Positions 37,475 through 47,433 are shown, numbered from the stretch's first letter. The stretch: DNA of 64,000 nt from a beta proteobacterium L13 (GCA_000335715.1 AMYZ01000014.1:48193-112192), one strand, 5' to 3'. The notes: generated by a model from the letters alone, not told the origin. Translations and numbers: made by a program.

Positions 37475-37510
37475 CTTCGGCACGTCGTCTGGATAATTGC
37501 TGCAAGCCGC

Positions 37511-38371
37511 TCAGCCGTTTGATTTTGCTTGCAGTTTTTCCAGCAAGCCATCCAGCTCTTCCAGACTTGCATAATCGATGATGACCTTGCCCCTGCCCTT
37601 GCTGCCATGACGGAAGCTGACACTCATGCCAAGCCTGTCCGACAGCATCCCTGCCAGGCGCTCGACATCAGCGTCGCGCGGGGCTGCTGCAGCTGCTTTG
37701 CGGCCAACCTTGGGCTCGGCCAGGGCTTGCACACGCTGCTCGACTTCACGCACGGAGAGCTGCTCGGCCACCACTGCCTGCGCCAGCGCCATCTGCTGCA
37801 ACACCGGTAGCGGCAACAAGGCGCGGGCATGACCCATTTCCAGCTGACCTTCGTGCAGCATGGTTTGCAGCGGTGCGGGCAAGGCCAGCAGGCGCAGCAG
37901 GTTACTGATGGCGCTACGCGAGCGGCCTAGCGCATCGGCAGCAGCCTCATGCGTGAGGCCGAATTCTTCGATCAGGCGCTTGATGCCCTTGGCTTCTTCC
38001 AGCGGGTCCAGCTGCTGACGCTGGATGTTCTCGATCAGGCCCATGGCCAATGCGGACTGGTCGGCCACACTGCGCACCACGGCTGGTATGTCGGTGAGCC
38101 CGGCCAGCTGGCTGGCACGCCAACGGCGCTCGCCGGCAATCAGCTCGTAGTCGCCCAAACCGATTTCGCGCACCACGATGGGCTGAATCAGCCCCTGCGA
38201 GCGGATGGATGCGGCCAACTCTGCCAGTGCAGTTTCATCCATATGGCTGCGCGGCTGGTACTTGCCCGGGCGAATGCTGCTGACAGGCAGTGTGGTCAGG
38301 CGTTCGTTGTCTGCTTCGACGGTGGAGAGGAGCGCGTCCAGGCCACGCCCGAGTCCTTTGAGTTTGGCCAT
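37511..38371 (-). CDS. parB: chromosome-partitioning protein ParB
   Basis: 286 residues. Opens LKGLGRGLDALL; the N-terminal CTP-binding ParB core has ELIAGERRWRASQLAGL and GLIENIQRQQLDPLEEA, then a helix-turn-helix (LTHEAAADALGRSRSAISNLL). It loads onto parS and works with ParA in origin segregation. No parS site was seen in the window. A copy of the 13-bp word lies at 37699. Confidence 0.96.
   Translation of the reverse strand: MAKLKGLGRGLDALLSTVEADNERLTTLPVSSIRPGKYQPRSHMDETALAELAASIRSQGLIQPIVVREIGLGDYELIAGERRWRASQLAGLTDIPAVVRSVADQSALAMGLIENIQRQQLDPLEEAKGIKRLIEEFGLTHEAAADALGRSRSAISNLLRLLALPAPLQTMLHEGQLEMGHARALLPLPVLQQMALAQAVVAEQLSVREVEQRVQALAEPKVGRKAAAAAPRDADVERLAGMLSDRLGMSVSFRHGSKGRGKVIIDYASLEELDGLLEKLQAKSNG
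37699..37711 (+). repeat. TGCGGCCAACCTT uptake-like word
   Basis: Exact copy inside parB, in the linker-coding region. Confidence 0.85.
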
Positions 38372-38372
38372 A

Positions 38373-39164
38373 TTAATGCTCGGTACTTGCGGTTTGCGGT
38401 TCGAGGCGGGCGATCAGTTCGGCCGCCAGAGTAAGGTAGGCTTGCGAGCCGCGGGCGGCACGGTCATACACGATGCCGGGCAGGCCGTGGCTGGGGGCCT
38501 CGGCCAGGCGGATATTACGCGGCACGACGGTGTCGAAAACCTTGCCGCCAAAGTGGCGCGCCAGCTGTTCGGACACCTGCTGCGACAGGTTGCTGCGCGC
38601 ATCGAACATGGTGCGTAGCAGCCCCATGATTTCGATACGCGGGTTCACCGCAGCGCGCACTTTGCGCAGGGTGTTCACCAGATCGGTCAGCCCTTCCAGC
38701 GCGTAGTACTCGCACACCATGGGGATCAGCACGCCCTGCGCAGCCACCAGGCCGTTCAGGGTCAGCAGGTTCAGCGATGGCGGGCTGTCGATCAGCACAT
38801 AGTCGTAGTCGGCGGATACCAGCTCCAGCGCATTTTTCAGCCGCGCCTCGCGCGCCAGCTCTTGCACCAGCTCGATTTCGGCGGCTGACAGGTCGCGGTT
38901 GGCCGGCAGTACGTCGTAGCCGCCTTCTTTGGCTGGCTGGCGTACTTCTTCTATGGTGTGTTCACCCATCAGCACGTGGTACACCGACTTTTGCAAAGCG
39001 CTTTTGTCGATGCCGCTACCCATGGTGGCGTTGCCCTGCGGGTCAAGGTCGACAATCAGTACGCGCCGGCCCTGCTCTACCAGACTGGCCGCCAGATTCA
39101 CGACGGTGGTGGTTTTACCCACCCCGCCCTTCTGGTTGGCCACAGCGATAATGCGGGCTGTCAT
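38373..39164 (-). CDS. parA: chromosome-partitioning ATPase ParA (Soj)
   Basis: 263 residues. Deviant Walker A KGGVGKTTTVVNLAA near residue 11, Walker A' VLIVDLDPQGNATMG and Walker B DYVLIDSPPSL. Dimerises on DNA and moves ParB-parS complexes. Start overlaps the rsmG stop by 4 bases and its stop lies just before parB, so the three genes are co-translated. Confidence 0.96.
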   Translation of the reverse strand: MTARIIAVANQKGGVGKTTTVVNLAASLVEQGRRVLIVDLDPQGNATMGSGIDKSALQKSVYHVLMGEHTIEEVRQPAKEGGYDVLPANRDLSAAEIELVQELAREARLKNALELVSADYDYVLIDSPPSLNLLTLNGLVAAQGVLIPMVCEYYALEGLTDLVNTLRKVRAAVNPRIEIMGLLRTMFDARSNLSQQVSEQLARHFGGKVFDTVVPRNIRLAEAPSHGLPGIVYDRAARGSQAYLTLAAELIARLEPQTASTEH

Positions 39165-39790
39165 TTTGCTACCACGCGTACCAGGTGGCGCTGCTCGGCA
39201 TCCAGCCCCGGCACGTCCAGTTTTTTCACTTCGGCTACGGCAAAGTCTGCCGGCAGCTGGGCGATTTCTTCAAACGGGTAAACGCCTTTCATGGCGACAA
39301 ACTGGCCGTCTGCGGCCAACAGGTGGCGCGACAGCTTGACGAACTCGGCCAGCTCGGAGAAGGCGCGGCTGGTAATACGATCGAATTTTTCTGCCGGCTG
39401 GTAGGCTTCTACCCGCTCGGTAATCACTTCCACGTTATCCAGCTTGAGCTCGATGACAGCCTGGCGCAGGAAGGTGGTTTTCTTGTGGTTGGCGTCCAGC
39501 ACCACCACTTTCAGATCAGGGCGGGCAATCGCGGTAGGAATACCCGGCATGCCGCCACCCGAGCCGACATCCAGCATGCGCGTACCGCCGGCCAGCTGTG
39601 GCACCAGGGTCAGACTGTCCAGCAAGTGGTAGCTCACCATGCGGTCTTTATCGCGGATGGCGGTGAGGTTGTAGGTCTGGTTCCACTTGGCCAGCAGGCC
39701 CAGATAGCCTTCCAGCAGGTCGATCTGTGCGTCGGACAAATCCAGGCCGATAGCGGCCAGGCCCTGGGTGAGTTCTGCGCGATGCGTCAT
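39161..39790 (-). CDS. rsmG: 16S rRNA (guanine527-N7)-methyltransferase
   Basis: 209 residues. SAM-binding motif DVGSGGGMPGIP, plus YNLTAIRD and TSRAFSELAEFV. It methylates G527 of 16S rRNA. It follows mnmG by about 100 bases in the order seen near many replication origins. Confidence 0.95.
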   Translation of the reverse strand: MTHRAELTQGLAAIGLDLSDAQIDLLEGYLGLLAKWNQTYNLTAIRDKDRMVSYHLLDSLTLVPQLAGGTRMLDVGSGGGMPGIPTAIARPDLKVVVLDANHKKTTFLRQAVIELKLDNVEVITERVEAYQPAEKFDRITSRAFSELAEFVKLSRHLLAADGQFVAMKGVYPFEEIAQLPADFAVAEVKKLDVPGLDAEQRHLVRVVAK

Positions 39791-39893
39791 GATGTTCGGA
39801 ATACGGTGTGTAAGTTGACCCGATTGTAACGGGTATCAAAAACAAATGCGCCCCGAAGTAGCCACCCCGGAGCGCAGTGCAACAAAAAGACCC

Positions 39894-41786
39894 TTAACCT
39901 GCGCTGCGTGCTTCGCTGAAACCACGCTTGAGGTGCACCAGCAGCAAGGCTACGGCAGCAGGGGTTATGCCCTGGATGCGCGAGGCCTGGCCCAGCGTTT
40001 CCGGGCGATGCTGGTTCAGCTTTTGCGACACTTCTTTCGATAAGCCTTTTACCAGCGCGTAATCGATGTCCAGCGGCAGTTTCACGTCGTCCAGCTGTTC
40101 GCGCTTGGCCACTTCTTCGTTCTGGCGGTCGATATAACCCTGATACTTGATCTGGATTTCTACCTGCTCGGCTACCACCTCGTCCTGTACGCCCTCCCCT
40201 GCCAGCGACAGCTTCATCAGCTCGGCGTAGGCCACATTGGGGCGGCGCAGCAGGTCGGCCAGGGTGTATTCGCGCGCCAGTTTCTGGCCAACGATGGCTT
40301 CGTCTTCACCCGGCTGCAACTTGCCTGGCTGTACCCAGGTACTGGTAAGGCGCTGCTTTTCTGCCTCAACGGCATCGCGTTTGCGGCAGAAAGCATCCCA
40401 CTGCGCATCGCCGATCAGGCCCAGCTTGCGGCCAACCTCGGTCAGGCGCAGGTCGGCGTTGTCTTCGCGCAGCTGCAGGCGGAACTCGGCACGGCTGGTA
40501 AACATGCGGTACGGCTCGGACACGCCCAGCGTAGTGAGATCGTCCACCAGCACGCCCAGGTAGGCTTCGTCGCGGCGCGGGCACCAGCCATCCAGCTCGC
40601 GGGCGTACAGGCCGGCGTTCAGGCCAGCCAGCAGGCCTTGCGCGGCGGCTTCTTCGTAGCCGGTGGTGCCGTTGATCTGGCCGGCAAAGAACAAGCCCTG
40701 GATGGCCTTGGTTTCCAGCGTGGATTTCAGGCCGCGCGGGTCGAAATAGTCGTACTCGATGGCATAGCCCGGGCGCAGGATGTGGGCGTTTTCCAGGCCG
40801 CGCATGGAGCGCACGGCAGCCAGCTGGATGTCGAACGGCAGACTGGTGGAGATCCCGTTAGGGTAGTACTCGTGCGTGGTCAGGCCTTCCGGCTCCAGAA
40901 AAATCTGGTGGCTTTCCTTGTCGGCAAAGCGGTTGATCTTGTCTTCAATTGACGGGCAGTAGCGCGGGCCCACACCCTCGATGACGCCGGTAAACATCGG
41001 GCTGCGGTCAAAACCGCTGCGGATGATGTCGTGCGTCTGCTGGTTGGTATGCGTAATCCAGCACGGCAGCTGCTTGGGGTGCATGGCACGGCTGCCGCGG
41101 TAGGAAAACACCGGCTCCGGCGTATCGCCTGGCTGGGCTTCCATGACCGAAAAGTCGATGGTGCGGCCATCGATACGCGGCGGCGTGCCGGTTTTCAGCC
41201 GGCCAACCGGCAGGCTGAGTTCGCGCAGGCGCTCGCCCAGCGTGGAGGCGGCCTGGTCACCAGCACGGCCGCCGGTATAGTTTTCCAGCCCCACGTGGAT
41301 CTTGCCGGACAGGAAAGTACCCGCAGTCAGCACCACGGTCTTGGCACGGAAGGTAATGCCGATAGCAGTGATGGCACCGGCTACGCGGTCGCCCTCGATC
41401 AGCAAGTCGTCCACCGGCTGCTGGAACAGCATCAGGTTGGGCTGGTTTTCCAGCATTTCGCGGATAGCCGCCTTGTATAGCACGCGGTCGGCCTGGGCAC
41501 GGGTAGCACGTACTGCCGGGCCTTTGCTGGCATTGAGCGTACGGAACTGGATGCCACCGATATCGGTAGCCAGCGCCATGGCCCCACCCAGCGCGTCCAC
41601 TTCTTTTACCAGATGACCTTTGCCGATACCGCCAATGGACGGGTTGCACGACATCTGGCCCAGGGTCTCGATGTTGTGCGTGAGCAGCAGGGTCTGGCAG
41701 CCCATGCGTGCAGCGGCCAAGGCGGCCTCGGTGCCTGCGTGGCCACCGCCTACTACGATTACGTCAAAGGTCGTCGGATAGATCAT
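39894..41786 (-). CDS. mnmG: tRNA uridine-5-carboxymethylaminomethyl modification enzyme
   Basis: 630 residues. FAD motif [19 protein letters not shown] at the N-terminus, [16 protein letters not shown], and the C-terminal [16 protein letters not shown]. With MnmE it modifies U34 of several tRNAs. ATG 41786 (MIYPTTFDV) is chosen as the family start instead of 41816. Confidence 0.96.
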   Translation of the reverse strand: MIYPTTFDVIVVGGGHAGTEAALAAARMGCQTLLLTHNIETLGQMSCNPSIGGIGKGHLVKEVDALGGAMALATDIGGIQFRTLNASKGPAVRATRAQADRVLYKAAIREMLENQPNLMLFQQPVDDLLIEGDRVAGAITAIGITFRAKTVVLTAGTFLSGKIHVGLENYTGGRAGDQAASTLGERLRELSLPVGRLKTGTPPRIDGRTIDFSVMEAQPGDTPEPVFSYRGSRAMHPKQLPCWITHTNQQTHDIIRSGFDRSPMFTGVIEGVGPRYCPSIEDKINRFADKESHQIFLEPEGLTTHEYYPNGISTSLPFDIQLAAVRSMRGLENAHILRPGYAIEYDYFDPRGLKSTLETKAIQGLFFAGQINGTTGYEEAAAQGLLAGLNAGLYARELDGWCPRRDEAYLGVLVDDLTTLGVSEPYRMFTSRAEFRLQLREDNADLRLTEVGRKLGLIGDAQWDAFCRKRDAVEAEKQRLTSTWVQPGKLQPGEDEAIVGQKLAREYTLADLLRRPNVAYAELMKLSLAGEGVQDEVVAEQVEIQIKYQGYIDRQNEEVAKREQLDDVKLPLDIDYALVKGLSKEVSQKLNQHRPETLGQASRIQGITPAAVALLLVHLKRGFSEARSAG

Positions 41787-41983
41787 GGGTATTGTGCGAA
41801 AAGATCGGTCAAACAAAACCGGGTATTGTACGCCAAAAGCGCAAACTTTATAAGTCGTTGATTTTAATCACCCTGCTTGTCATGCGGGTTTCAAAAGACC
41901 GTCATCATCATGCCATGCCTGCGTCACGGCGCTGTCAAACTGCCTGCATAGCATGGTGGCACTACCCCTACCCGGAGTGCACG

Positions 41984-42733
41984 ATGCAGCAAGGTCTCGA
42001 AACCGCTCTGCTGGCGCCAGCCAGCAAGCTGAGTGTGCGTGTGGCGCATAGCGCCAAGGATATCCGTCGCGCACAAAAGTTGCGTTATCAGGTATTTGCC
42101 CAGGAGATGGGCGCCAAGCTGGCCTCAGCCGCCGAGGGCATAGACCGTGACGAATACGACCCCTACTGCGACCACCTGATTGTGGAAGACAACACCACCG
42201 GCAAAGTAGTGGGTACCTACCGCATGCTGCCGCCACACAAAGCGCGCCAGCTGCCCAGCCTGTATTCCGAACACGAATTCGACATGAGCCGCCTGGCCGG
42301 CATCCGCGACCATATCATCGAAATCGGCCGCTCCTGCGTACACAAGGACTACCGCCGCGGTGCGGTCATCGCCCTGCTGTGGGCCGGCCTGGCCGACTAC
42401 GTACGCCAGCACGGTGGCCAGTACCTGGCAGGCTGCGCCAGCGTCAGCCTGGCCGACGGCGGCCACCAGGCCGTCAGCCTGTACCGCCTGCTGGAAAGCA
42501 AAAACCTGTCCCCCACCGAATGGCGCGTGACCCCGCACCTGCCCTTGCCGCTGGGCGAGGTGCAGGACGACAGCCAGGTACCCGTGCCGCCGCTAATCAA
42601 GGGCTATTTGCGCGCCGGCGCCTGGGTGTGCGGAGAGCCGGCTTGGGACCCGGATTTCAACTGTGCCGACTTCTTCATGCTGCTGCCGATGAGCCGTCTG
42701 GACATGCGCCATCAGCGTCACTTCACGGGCTGA
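41984..42733 (+). CDS. olsB: OlsB-like GNAT-fold N-acyltransferase
   Basis: 249 residues. SVRVAHSAKDIRRAQKLRYQVFAQEMGA and EIGRSCVHKDYRRGAVIALLWAGLADY fit the acyl-ACP-using GNAT branch that contains OlsB, which acylates ornithine in the first step of ornithine-lipid synthesis. OlsA is not nearby, so the substrate is unproved; a related hemolysin-like acyltransferase role is possible. A hairpin terminator follows at 42756. Confidence 0.65.
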   Translation: MQQGLETALLAPASKLSVRVAHSAKDIRRAQKLRYQVFAQEMGAKLASAAEGIDRDEYDPYCDHLIVEDNTTGKVVGTYRMLPPHKARQLPSLYSEHEFDMSRLAGIRDHIIEIGRSCVHKDYRRGAVIALLWAGLADYVRQHGGQYLAGCASVSLADGGHQAVSLYRLLESKNLSPTEWRVTPHLPLPLGEVQDDSQVPVPPLIKGYLRAGAWVCGEPAWDPDFNCADFFMLLPMSRLDMRHQRHFTG

Positions 42734-42755
42734 CCTCTCCCTGCCCGCCCCGCCC

Positions 42756-42768
42756 AAGGTTGGCCGCA
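42756..42768 (-). repeat. TGCGGCCAACCTT uptake-like word
   Basis: Left arm of the hairpin between the OlsB-like gene and trmO. Confidence 0.88.
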
Positions 42769-42774
42769 CGCCCG

Positions 42775-42787
42775 TGCGGCCAACCTT
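42775..42787 (+). repeat. TGCGGCCAACCTT uptake-like word
   Basis: Right arm of the hairpin between the OlsB-like gene and trmO. Confidence 0.88.
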
Positions 42788-42803
42788 TCGCTACAATCGG
42801 GGC

Positions 42804-43505
42804 ATGAGCTACACACTGCACCCTATTGGCCTGATCAACTCGCCGTATCAGGAAAAGTTCGGCATACCACGCCAACCCGCGCTGGCACCGTCCGCCCCGG
42901 TGAGCCTTACCCTGCTGCCACCCTATAACAAAGCTGACTGCGTGCGCGGCCTGGAAGCGTTTTCGCACGTGTGGCTGACGTTTGTCTTTCACGAAACCCT
43001 GGCCCGTGGCTGGCAGCCGCTAGTGCGCCCGCCGCGCCTGGGCGGCAATAGCAAGGTAGGCGTCTTTGCCAGCCGCGCCACGCACCGCCCCAACGGCTTG
43101 GGCTTGTCATTGGTCGAACTCAAAAGCATAGACACCCACCATGGTGTCACCCTGCACCTGGCGGGGGCAGACTTGCTGCACGGTACGCCGGTGCTCGACA
43201 TCAAGCCTTATATTCCTTTTGTGGAAGCCAAACCGGATGCACGCGGCGGCTTTGTCGATGGCCCGCCTCCGCAGCTAGCCGTGCAGTGGCAGCCCAAGGC
43301 ACTGGCAGACCTGCAGGCCTGGCGCACGGCCCCCGCGTGGCTCGCCGGCTTGATAGACGAGGTGCTGGCGCAAGACCCACGCCCCGCCTACCAGAACGAC
43401 CCGGCACGCGTCTATGGCATTCGCCTGGCGCACTGCGATGTGCGCTTTGCCATACAAGGCGATACGGTGCAGGTACTTGAAATAATCCCGCCTGCCCAGA
43501 ACTAA
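42804..43505 (+). CDS. trmO: tRNA (t6A37)-N6-methyltransferase
   Basis: 233 residues. The N-terminal TrmO/YaeB fold opens YTLHPIGLINSPYQEKFGIPRQ and has RPPRLGG and FASRATHRPNGLGLS, then LDIKPYIPFVE; the C-terminal domain ends YGIRLAHCDVRFAIQGD. It methylates t6A at position 37 of tRNA-Thr. ATG 42804 avoids the hairpin just upstream. Confidence 0.93.
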   Translation: MSYTLHPIGLINSPYQEKFGIPRQPALAPSAPVSLTLLPPYNKADCVRGLEAFSHVWLTFVFHETLARGWQPLVRPPRLGGNSKVGVFASRATHRPNGLGLSLVELKSIDTHHGVTLHLAGADLLHGTPVLDIKPYIPFVEAKPDARGGFVDGPPPQLAVQWQPKALADLQAWRTAPAWLAGLIDEVLAQDPRPAYQNDPARVYGIRLAHCDVRFAIQGDTVQVLEIIPPAQN

Positions 43506-43573
43506 GCCATGTTTCGCGTAGTCGAAATGCTGCCTGACCATCAGAGTCAGCTTACCTACTGGAGAATGAATCA

Positions 43574-44452
43574 ATGATTACCCGAGCGAAGACGTCCATT
43601 CTGGCCCTCTCCCTCATTGCTGTGCTGGCCACGCCGTTTGCAGAAGCCGCACGCGTGGGTAAAGGCAAGAGCGCCGGCATGCAGCGCGCTGCACCTACCC
43701 AAAGCTTCTCGCAACAGAACGCCATTCCAGCCAAAACACCGACCCAGGTTGCACCACAGCAAAAAGGTTCTGGCGTTGGCGGCATGGTGGCCGCCGGTGC
43801 CGCCGGTGCTGCAGCTGGCTATCTGCTGGGCTCGGCCATGGGCGATGACGATGGTGGCTTCCCGTGGCTGGCCGTGATTGGCGGCTCGCTGGCAGGCCTG
43901 GCATTGCTGTCTTTCCTGCGCCGCCGCGCAGCCAGCCAGCAAGCGGCTCGCCGTGCGCCTCCGCTGCAAACCCAGCCTATGCACTTCCAGCCCTCGCCGG
44001 CAGGTGCCAACGGCATCCCGCCGATCGGCTCCGGCAATAACGCCATGGGCGGCAGTGGCCTGACCCCGCCACCGGCCTCGTTCCAGCGCCTGCCAGACGG
44101 CACGGAAGCCCCGCATTTCCTGCGCCAGGCAAAAGCTACCTTCCTGCACCTGCAGAACCTCAACTCTGCCGACAGCCTGGAAGAAGTTCGCAAGTACATG
44201 ACCGCCGACCTGTTCAATGCGCTGAAAGACGATATGGCCGCCAATACCGAGCCAGCCGACTTCCCGCAGCTGGACTGCCAGATTGTCGAGGCCACCGTAG
44301 AAAGCAGCCGCATGATTGCAAGCGTGCGCTTTAACGGCATGGTCAGCGAAACGGTTGGTGCCCCGGCCGTGCAGTTCAGCGAAACCTGGCACTACGTCAA
44401 AGACGACAGCAGCAATGGCAAGTGGCTGGTGGCTGGTATCCAGCAGAACTAA
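43574..44452 (+). CDS. Tim44-like domain protein with signal peptide and glycine-rich membrane segment
   Basis: 292 residues. A signal peptide (to about residue 25, PFAEA), then GVGGMVAAGAAGAAAGYLLGSAMG, a membrane helix, an Arg-rich and Pro/Gln-rich linker, and a C-terminal Tim44-like domain (FLRQAKATFLHLQNLNSAD to GKWLVAGIQQN). Bacterial Tim44-like proteins are envelope proteins of uncertain function. It ends at a terminator. Confidence 0.8.
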   Translation: MITRAKTSILALSLIAVLATPFAEAARVGKGKSAGMQRAAPTQSFSQQNAIPAKTPTQVAPQQKGSGVGGMVAAGAAGAAAGYLLGSAMGDDDGGFPWLAVIGGSLAGLALLSFLRRRAASQQAARRAPPLQTQPMHFQPSPAGANGIPPIGSGNNAMGGSGLTPPPASFQRLPDGTEAPHFLRQAKATFLHLQNLNSADSLEEVRKYMTADLFNALKDDMAANTEPADFPQLDCQIVEATVESSRMIASVRFNGMVSETVGAPAVQFSETWHYVKDDSSNGKWLVAGIQQN

Positions 44453-44454
44453 GC

Positions 44455-44467
44455 AAGGTTGGCCGCA
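44455..44467 (-). repeat. TGCGGCCAACCTT uptake-like word
   Basis: Exact copy 3 bases after the Tim44-like stop, before its terminator. Confidence 0.85.
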
Positions 44468-44473
44468 ACACGC

Positions 44474-44500
44474 AAAAAGGCATCCCCGGATGCCTTTTTT
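44474..44500 (+). terminator. terminator after the Tim44-like gene
   Basis: AAAAAGGCATCC and GGATGCCTTTTTTT; strong stem with T-run. Confidence 0.88.
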
Positions 44501-44645
44501 TATTTTGTCTGTGCTTACTCCACCCTGACCTGACAAGCGGACACACCCGCTTGCCGCTAACGGCATACATACCGCGGCCTATACACAAAAACAGGGCGAG
44601 GTGGCTCACCACACTCGCCCTGCCATTGGCCCATGCACGAGCCGC

Positions 44646-46559
44646 CTACTTCACCCCGGGCCCAGTCAGGCCATCAAAGCCCAGCGACAGCAGCATCTGC
44701 TGCTCGGCATCGGTACGCACCCCCTCCGCCACCACGCCCAGGCCGATATTATGGGCAATATTGCATACCCCTTTCAGGAAAGCCTGGTTCCCCGCCTCCT
44801 GATCAATCTGCTGCACAAAGCTGCCATCGATTTTCAGATAGTCGATACCCAAATCGTGCAGCTGCCCGATCAAGCTGAACTGGCGACCGAAGTGTTCGAT
44901 ACCTACCTTGCACGGCAAATCTGCCAGCGCCAGGCACAGCACACGGAAGCGCTCAAAGCGCTGCACAATACCGAGCTCTGCCATTTCCAGCCACAGACGC
45001 GCTGCAGCGGCACGATGGGAACGGATCTGCTCTACCAGCTTGGCCACAAACTCGTCATCGGCCAGCGACTCGGCAGCCAGGTTCACCGCAATCCCGCGGC
45101 AAGCGGGCTCGGCGGCCAGCTGCTGTAGCGCCAGGGACACGGCGGCCAGATCCAGCGCCGCCACACGGCGCGTGCGGATAGCCATCGGCATGAACTGCCC
45201 GGCCGGTAGCCACTCCTCCCCTTGCAGCAAGCGCAGTGGTGCTTCCTCATGCAGCATGCCGCCGCTGGCATCACGCACGGCAAAACGCACCAGCTTGAGC
45301 TGCCGCATGGCAATCGCCTCATCCAGCACACTCCCCCAGCGGTCAGCCGTCATGGCCAGCGGCTTGTTAACATTCTCGTCAGCCAGCATCACGCGTACGC
45401 CACCAGCCGCCTCGGACAAAGCCAGCGCATTATCCAGCCGCGACATGATGTCGCGAATCGCATCACCATCACGCAGATCCGTCGCAGCCATCGCCAGACA
45501 GATATCTTGCGAGGCAAAACTGCTCAACAACGCGCCAAGCTCGTCATGCAAGGCTTCCAGCCGGGCTGGTTCGGCCTGTGCACTACCCAGCAACAGGGCA
45601 AAGTCAGCTCCGTTCAGGCGCGAGGCCAGGCTTTCCAGACCAAAACGCTCATGATCACGCAGCCCCGCCCCGAACTGACTGAGCATTTCATCCGTCAACG
45701 GCCGCCCCAACTTGGCATTCAGCTCCGCCAGACCGTCAATACGCATCAACAGCAGCGTACGCCCTTCCTTATCGCGTTCTGCCAGCTCGGCGCCCAACCG
45801 GCCCATGAAATAGCCACGATTTGCCAAGCCAGTAACACTGTCGAAGTTGATCTGGCGACGTAGCGCTTCAAGCCTTACCGCCTCCTCTTCAAACATCGCC
45901 TTTACACGCATCACCATGGCATTCATGGCTTGCGCCAAACGGCCCATTTCCGGCCCATCCGGCTCCGGAATAGTAATGAAACGGCGCTGGGTAATGGATT
46001 TGGCCTGATTCACCACCGATAAGAGTTGCCGGCGGATGGTACTCACCCCCAGCGAACCGATACCCCCCACCACCAAACCCGCCAGCAGCACCCAGAAAGA
46101 CACATTCAACGCACCACGCCACAGCGACTCGTACGCGTAACCCGCCTCGCTTTCTACCTGGATATACCCTGCCTGCATCCAGCCACTGCTCACCATGGCC
46201 CGTGCCGGGGCCGGCACCAGGGTAAACACCTCGCGAAACCAGGCCGGCGTATCACCCGCGCGCTGCGCATTCTGGCGCAGCACCAGCACTTTGCCCTTGG
46301 CATCCACCCAGCTGATCTGGCGGAAATGCCCTTGGTCGAAGGCCGCATTGATCAGTGTCTCGCCCATTACTGGGTCCGCCTGATTCTGCGTGATGAGCAT
46401 GGCCAGCGAATTGGCCGCGTCCGCACTTTGTGCGGCCAACTGCTGCTGCAAATAGTCACGCGCATTAAACAAATTGGCCGTCAGGCTGCCTGCGGCCGCC
46501 AGCACCACCGCGGCAATAACCAGCATCCATAGCTGTTGAATCAAGGAAACGCGTTTCAT
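44646..46559 (-). CDS. lapD: LapD-like c-di-GMP receptor with degenerate GGDEF and EAL domains
   Basis: 637 residues. N-terminal membrane helix, periplasmic LapD output domain (about 35-155), second helix, HAMP (about 175-235), a GGDEF domain whose signature is changed to NGADF, and an EAL-like domain lacking the EAL triad but keeping YLKIDGSFVQQID. Loss of both active sites fits a receptor, not an enzyme. In Pseudomonas LapD binds c-di-GMP and sequesters LapG, so the adhesin stays on the cell. Start at 46559 is the first ATG before the membrane helix. lapG lies directly upstream with an 8-base gap. Confidence 0.88.
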   Translation of the reverse strand: MKRVSLIQQLWMLVIAAVVLAAAGSLTANLFNARDYLQQQLAAQSADAANSLAMLITQNQADPVMGETLINAAFDQGHFRQISWVDAKGKVLVLRQNAQRAGDTPAWFREVFTLVPAPARAMVSSGWMQAGYIQVESEAGYAYESLWRGALNVSFWVLLAGLVVGGIGSLGVSTIRRQLLSVVNQAKSITQRRFITIPEPDGPEMGRLAQAMNAMVMRVKAMFEEEAVRLEALRRQINFDSVTGLANRGYFMGRLGAELAERDKEGRTLLLMRIDGLAELNAKLGRPLTDEMLSQFGAGLRDHERFGLESLASRLNGADFALLLGSAQAEPARLEALHDELGALLSSFASQDICLAMAATDLRDGDAIRDIMSRLDNALALSEAAGGVRVMLADENVNKPLAMTADRWGSVLDEAIAMRQLKLVRFAVRDASGGMLHEEAPLRLLQGEEWLPAGQFMPMAIRTRRVAALDLAAVSLALQQLAAEPACRGIAVNLAAESLADDEFVAKLVEQIRSHRAAAARLWLEMAELGIVQRFERFRVLCLALADLPCKVGIEHFGRQFSLIGQLHDLGIDYLKIDGSFVQQIDQEAGNQAFLKGVCNIAHNIGLGVVAEGVRTDAEQQMLLSLGFDGLTGPGVK

Positions 46560-46567
46560 GCCATCTC

Positions 46568-47230
46568 TCAGGAAATAAAGCCTTCGGTTTTCATCTTGTC
46601 GATAAGCTGACGCCACCGGGTCAGCCTGTCTACACTGGAATTCGGATTGGGGCCGCCGCCTACCCAGATACCATCCGCATTGAAGCTGAATACCGGCTGC
46701 AGGTCAGCCCGCTGCGATGCAGGCCGGATAGTCGTGATGAGGTTATCCAGAATGAGCGGCTCGGCCGCCGGGTCGGCATAGTAAGCCAGCACCATGTGCG
46801 CCTGCGTTACCGTACTGGCAGCACCGCCGATGCGGGCTTTAACATAGGTCAGCCTCAGTTTTTGCGGTGCCACCCCCAGCTCGCGCAGGGTAAAGTACTT
46901 GGCGATTGTATAATCTTCGCAATCGCCCGCACCGCGCGCCATACTTTCCAGAGGTGTAGCCCAGTAATCTGCTTGTTTCCACAAATCGATATCGTCAACA
47001 AACTGGTAACGCTGATTGAAGAACTGGTTTACATCGCGCAGCATGCTCTGTTCGTTATTTTCTCGCTTGGCAGACAAAAGTAACTGCTGCCACTCCCGAT
47101 ATATACGTACAGCCTGGCCACCATAAAGCTGCTGCACGCGCTCTAGCGGCATTTCAGCCAACGCCAAAGCCGCCAGCACCAGGCACACAGGCAGCCAGAT
47201 GAAACGACTCAACACCAAAGGTACGCCCAT
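46568..47230 (-). CDS. lapG: LapG-like periplasmic cysteine protease
   Basis: 220 residues of the bacterial transglutaminase-like cysteine peptidase family. The catalytic triad is visible: Cys in ARGAGDCEDYTIAKY, His in QAHMVLAYY, Asp in LILDNLITT. A membrane/signal segment lies at the N-terminus (WLPVCLVLAALALA). It cuts the N-terminal retention module of LapA-type adhesins when c-di-GMP is low. The retention module of the adhesin at 57872 is outside this window, so the cut site cannot be checked. Confidence 0.9.
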   Translation of the reverse strand: MGVPLVLSRFIWLPVCLVLAALALAEMPLERVQQLYGGQAVRIYREWQQLLLSAKRENNEQSMLRDVNQFFNQRYQFVDDIDLWKQADYWATPLESMARGAGDCEDYTIAKYFTLRELGVAPQKLRLTYVKARIGGAASTVTQAHMVLAYYADPAAEPLILDNLITTIRPASQRADLQPVFSFNADGIWVGGGPNPNSSVDRLTRWRQLIDKMKTEGFIS

Positions 47231-47433
47231 AGACCGGTTCCGCAGGGTGACTGTTAATGCATCCGTCCTATCACGCAACAAGCGTATAGCAAGGCTGCAG
47301 CTTTTGCCACGTTTAGCTTGACACTTTAGCATTCACTTCCGAAAATACAGCACATAAAGCTTTTATTTAAAATACTTAGAACTGCTGCTTAATAATAAAC
47401 TGTTCAATCATCACAGTATTCAATGAGGCTCTC

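Larger units (their letters stand above)
42756..42787 (+). terminator. terminator made from an inverted pair of the 13-bp word
   Basis: AAGGTTGGCCGCACG (42756-42770) and CGTGCGGCCAACCTT (42773-42787) form a 15-bp perfect stem with a 2-base (in practice 4-base) loop, then TCGC. Both arms are exact copies of the repeated word. Confidence 0.75.

Noticed and set aside
37430..39840. parS sites near parA/parB
   Set aside because: No TGTTTCACGTGAAACA-like 16-mer was found in this part or elsewhere in the window.
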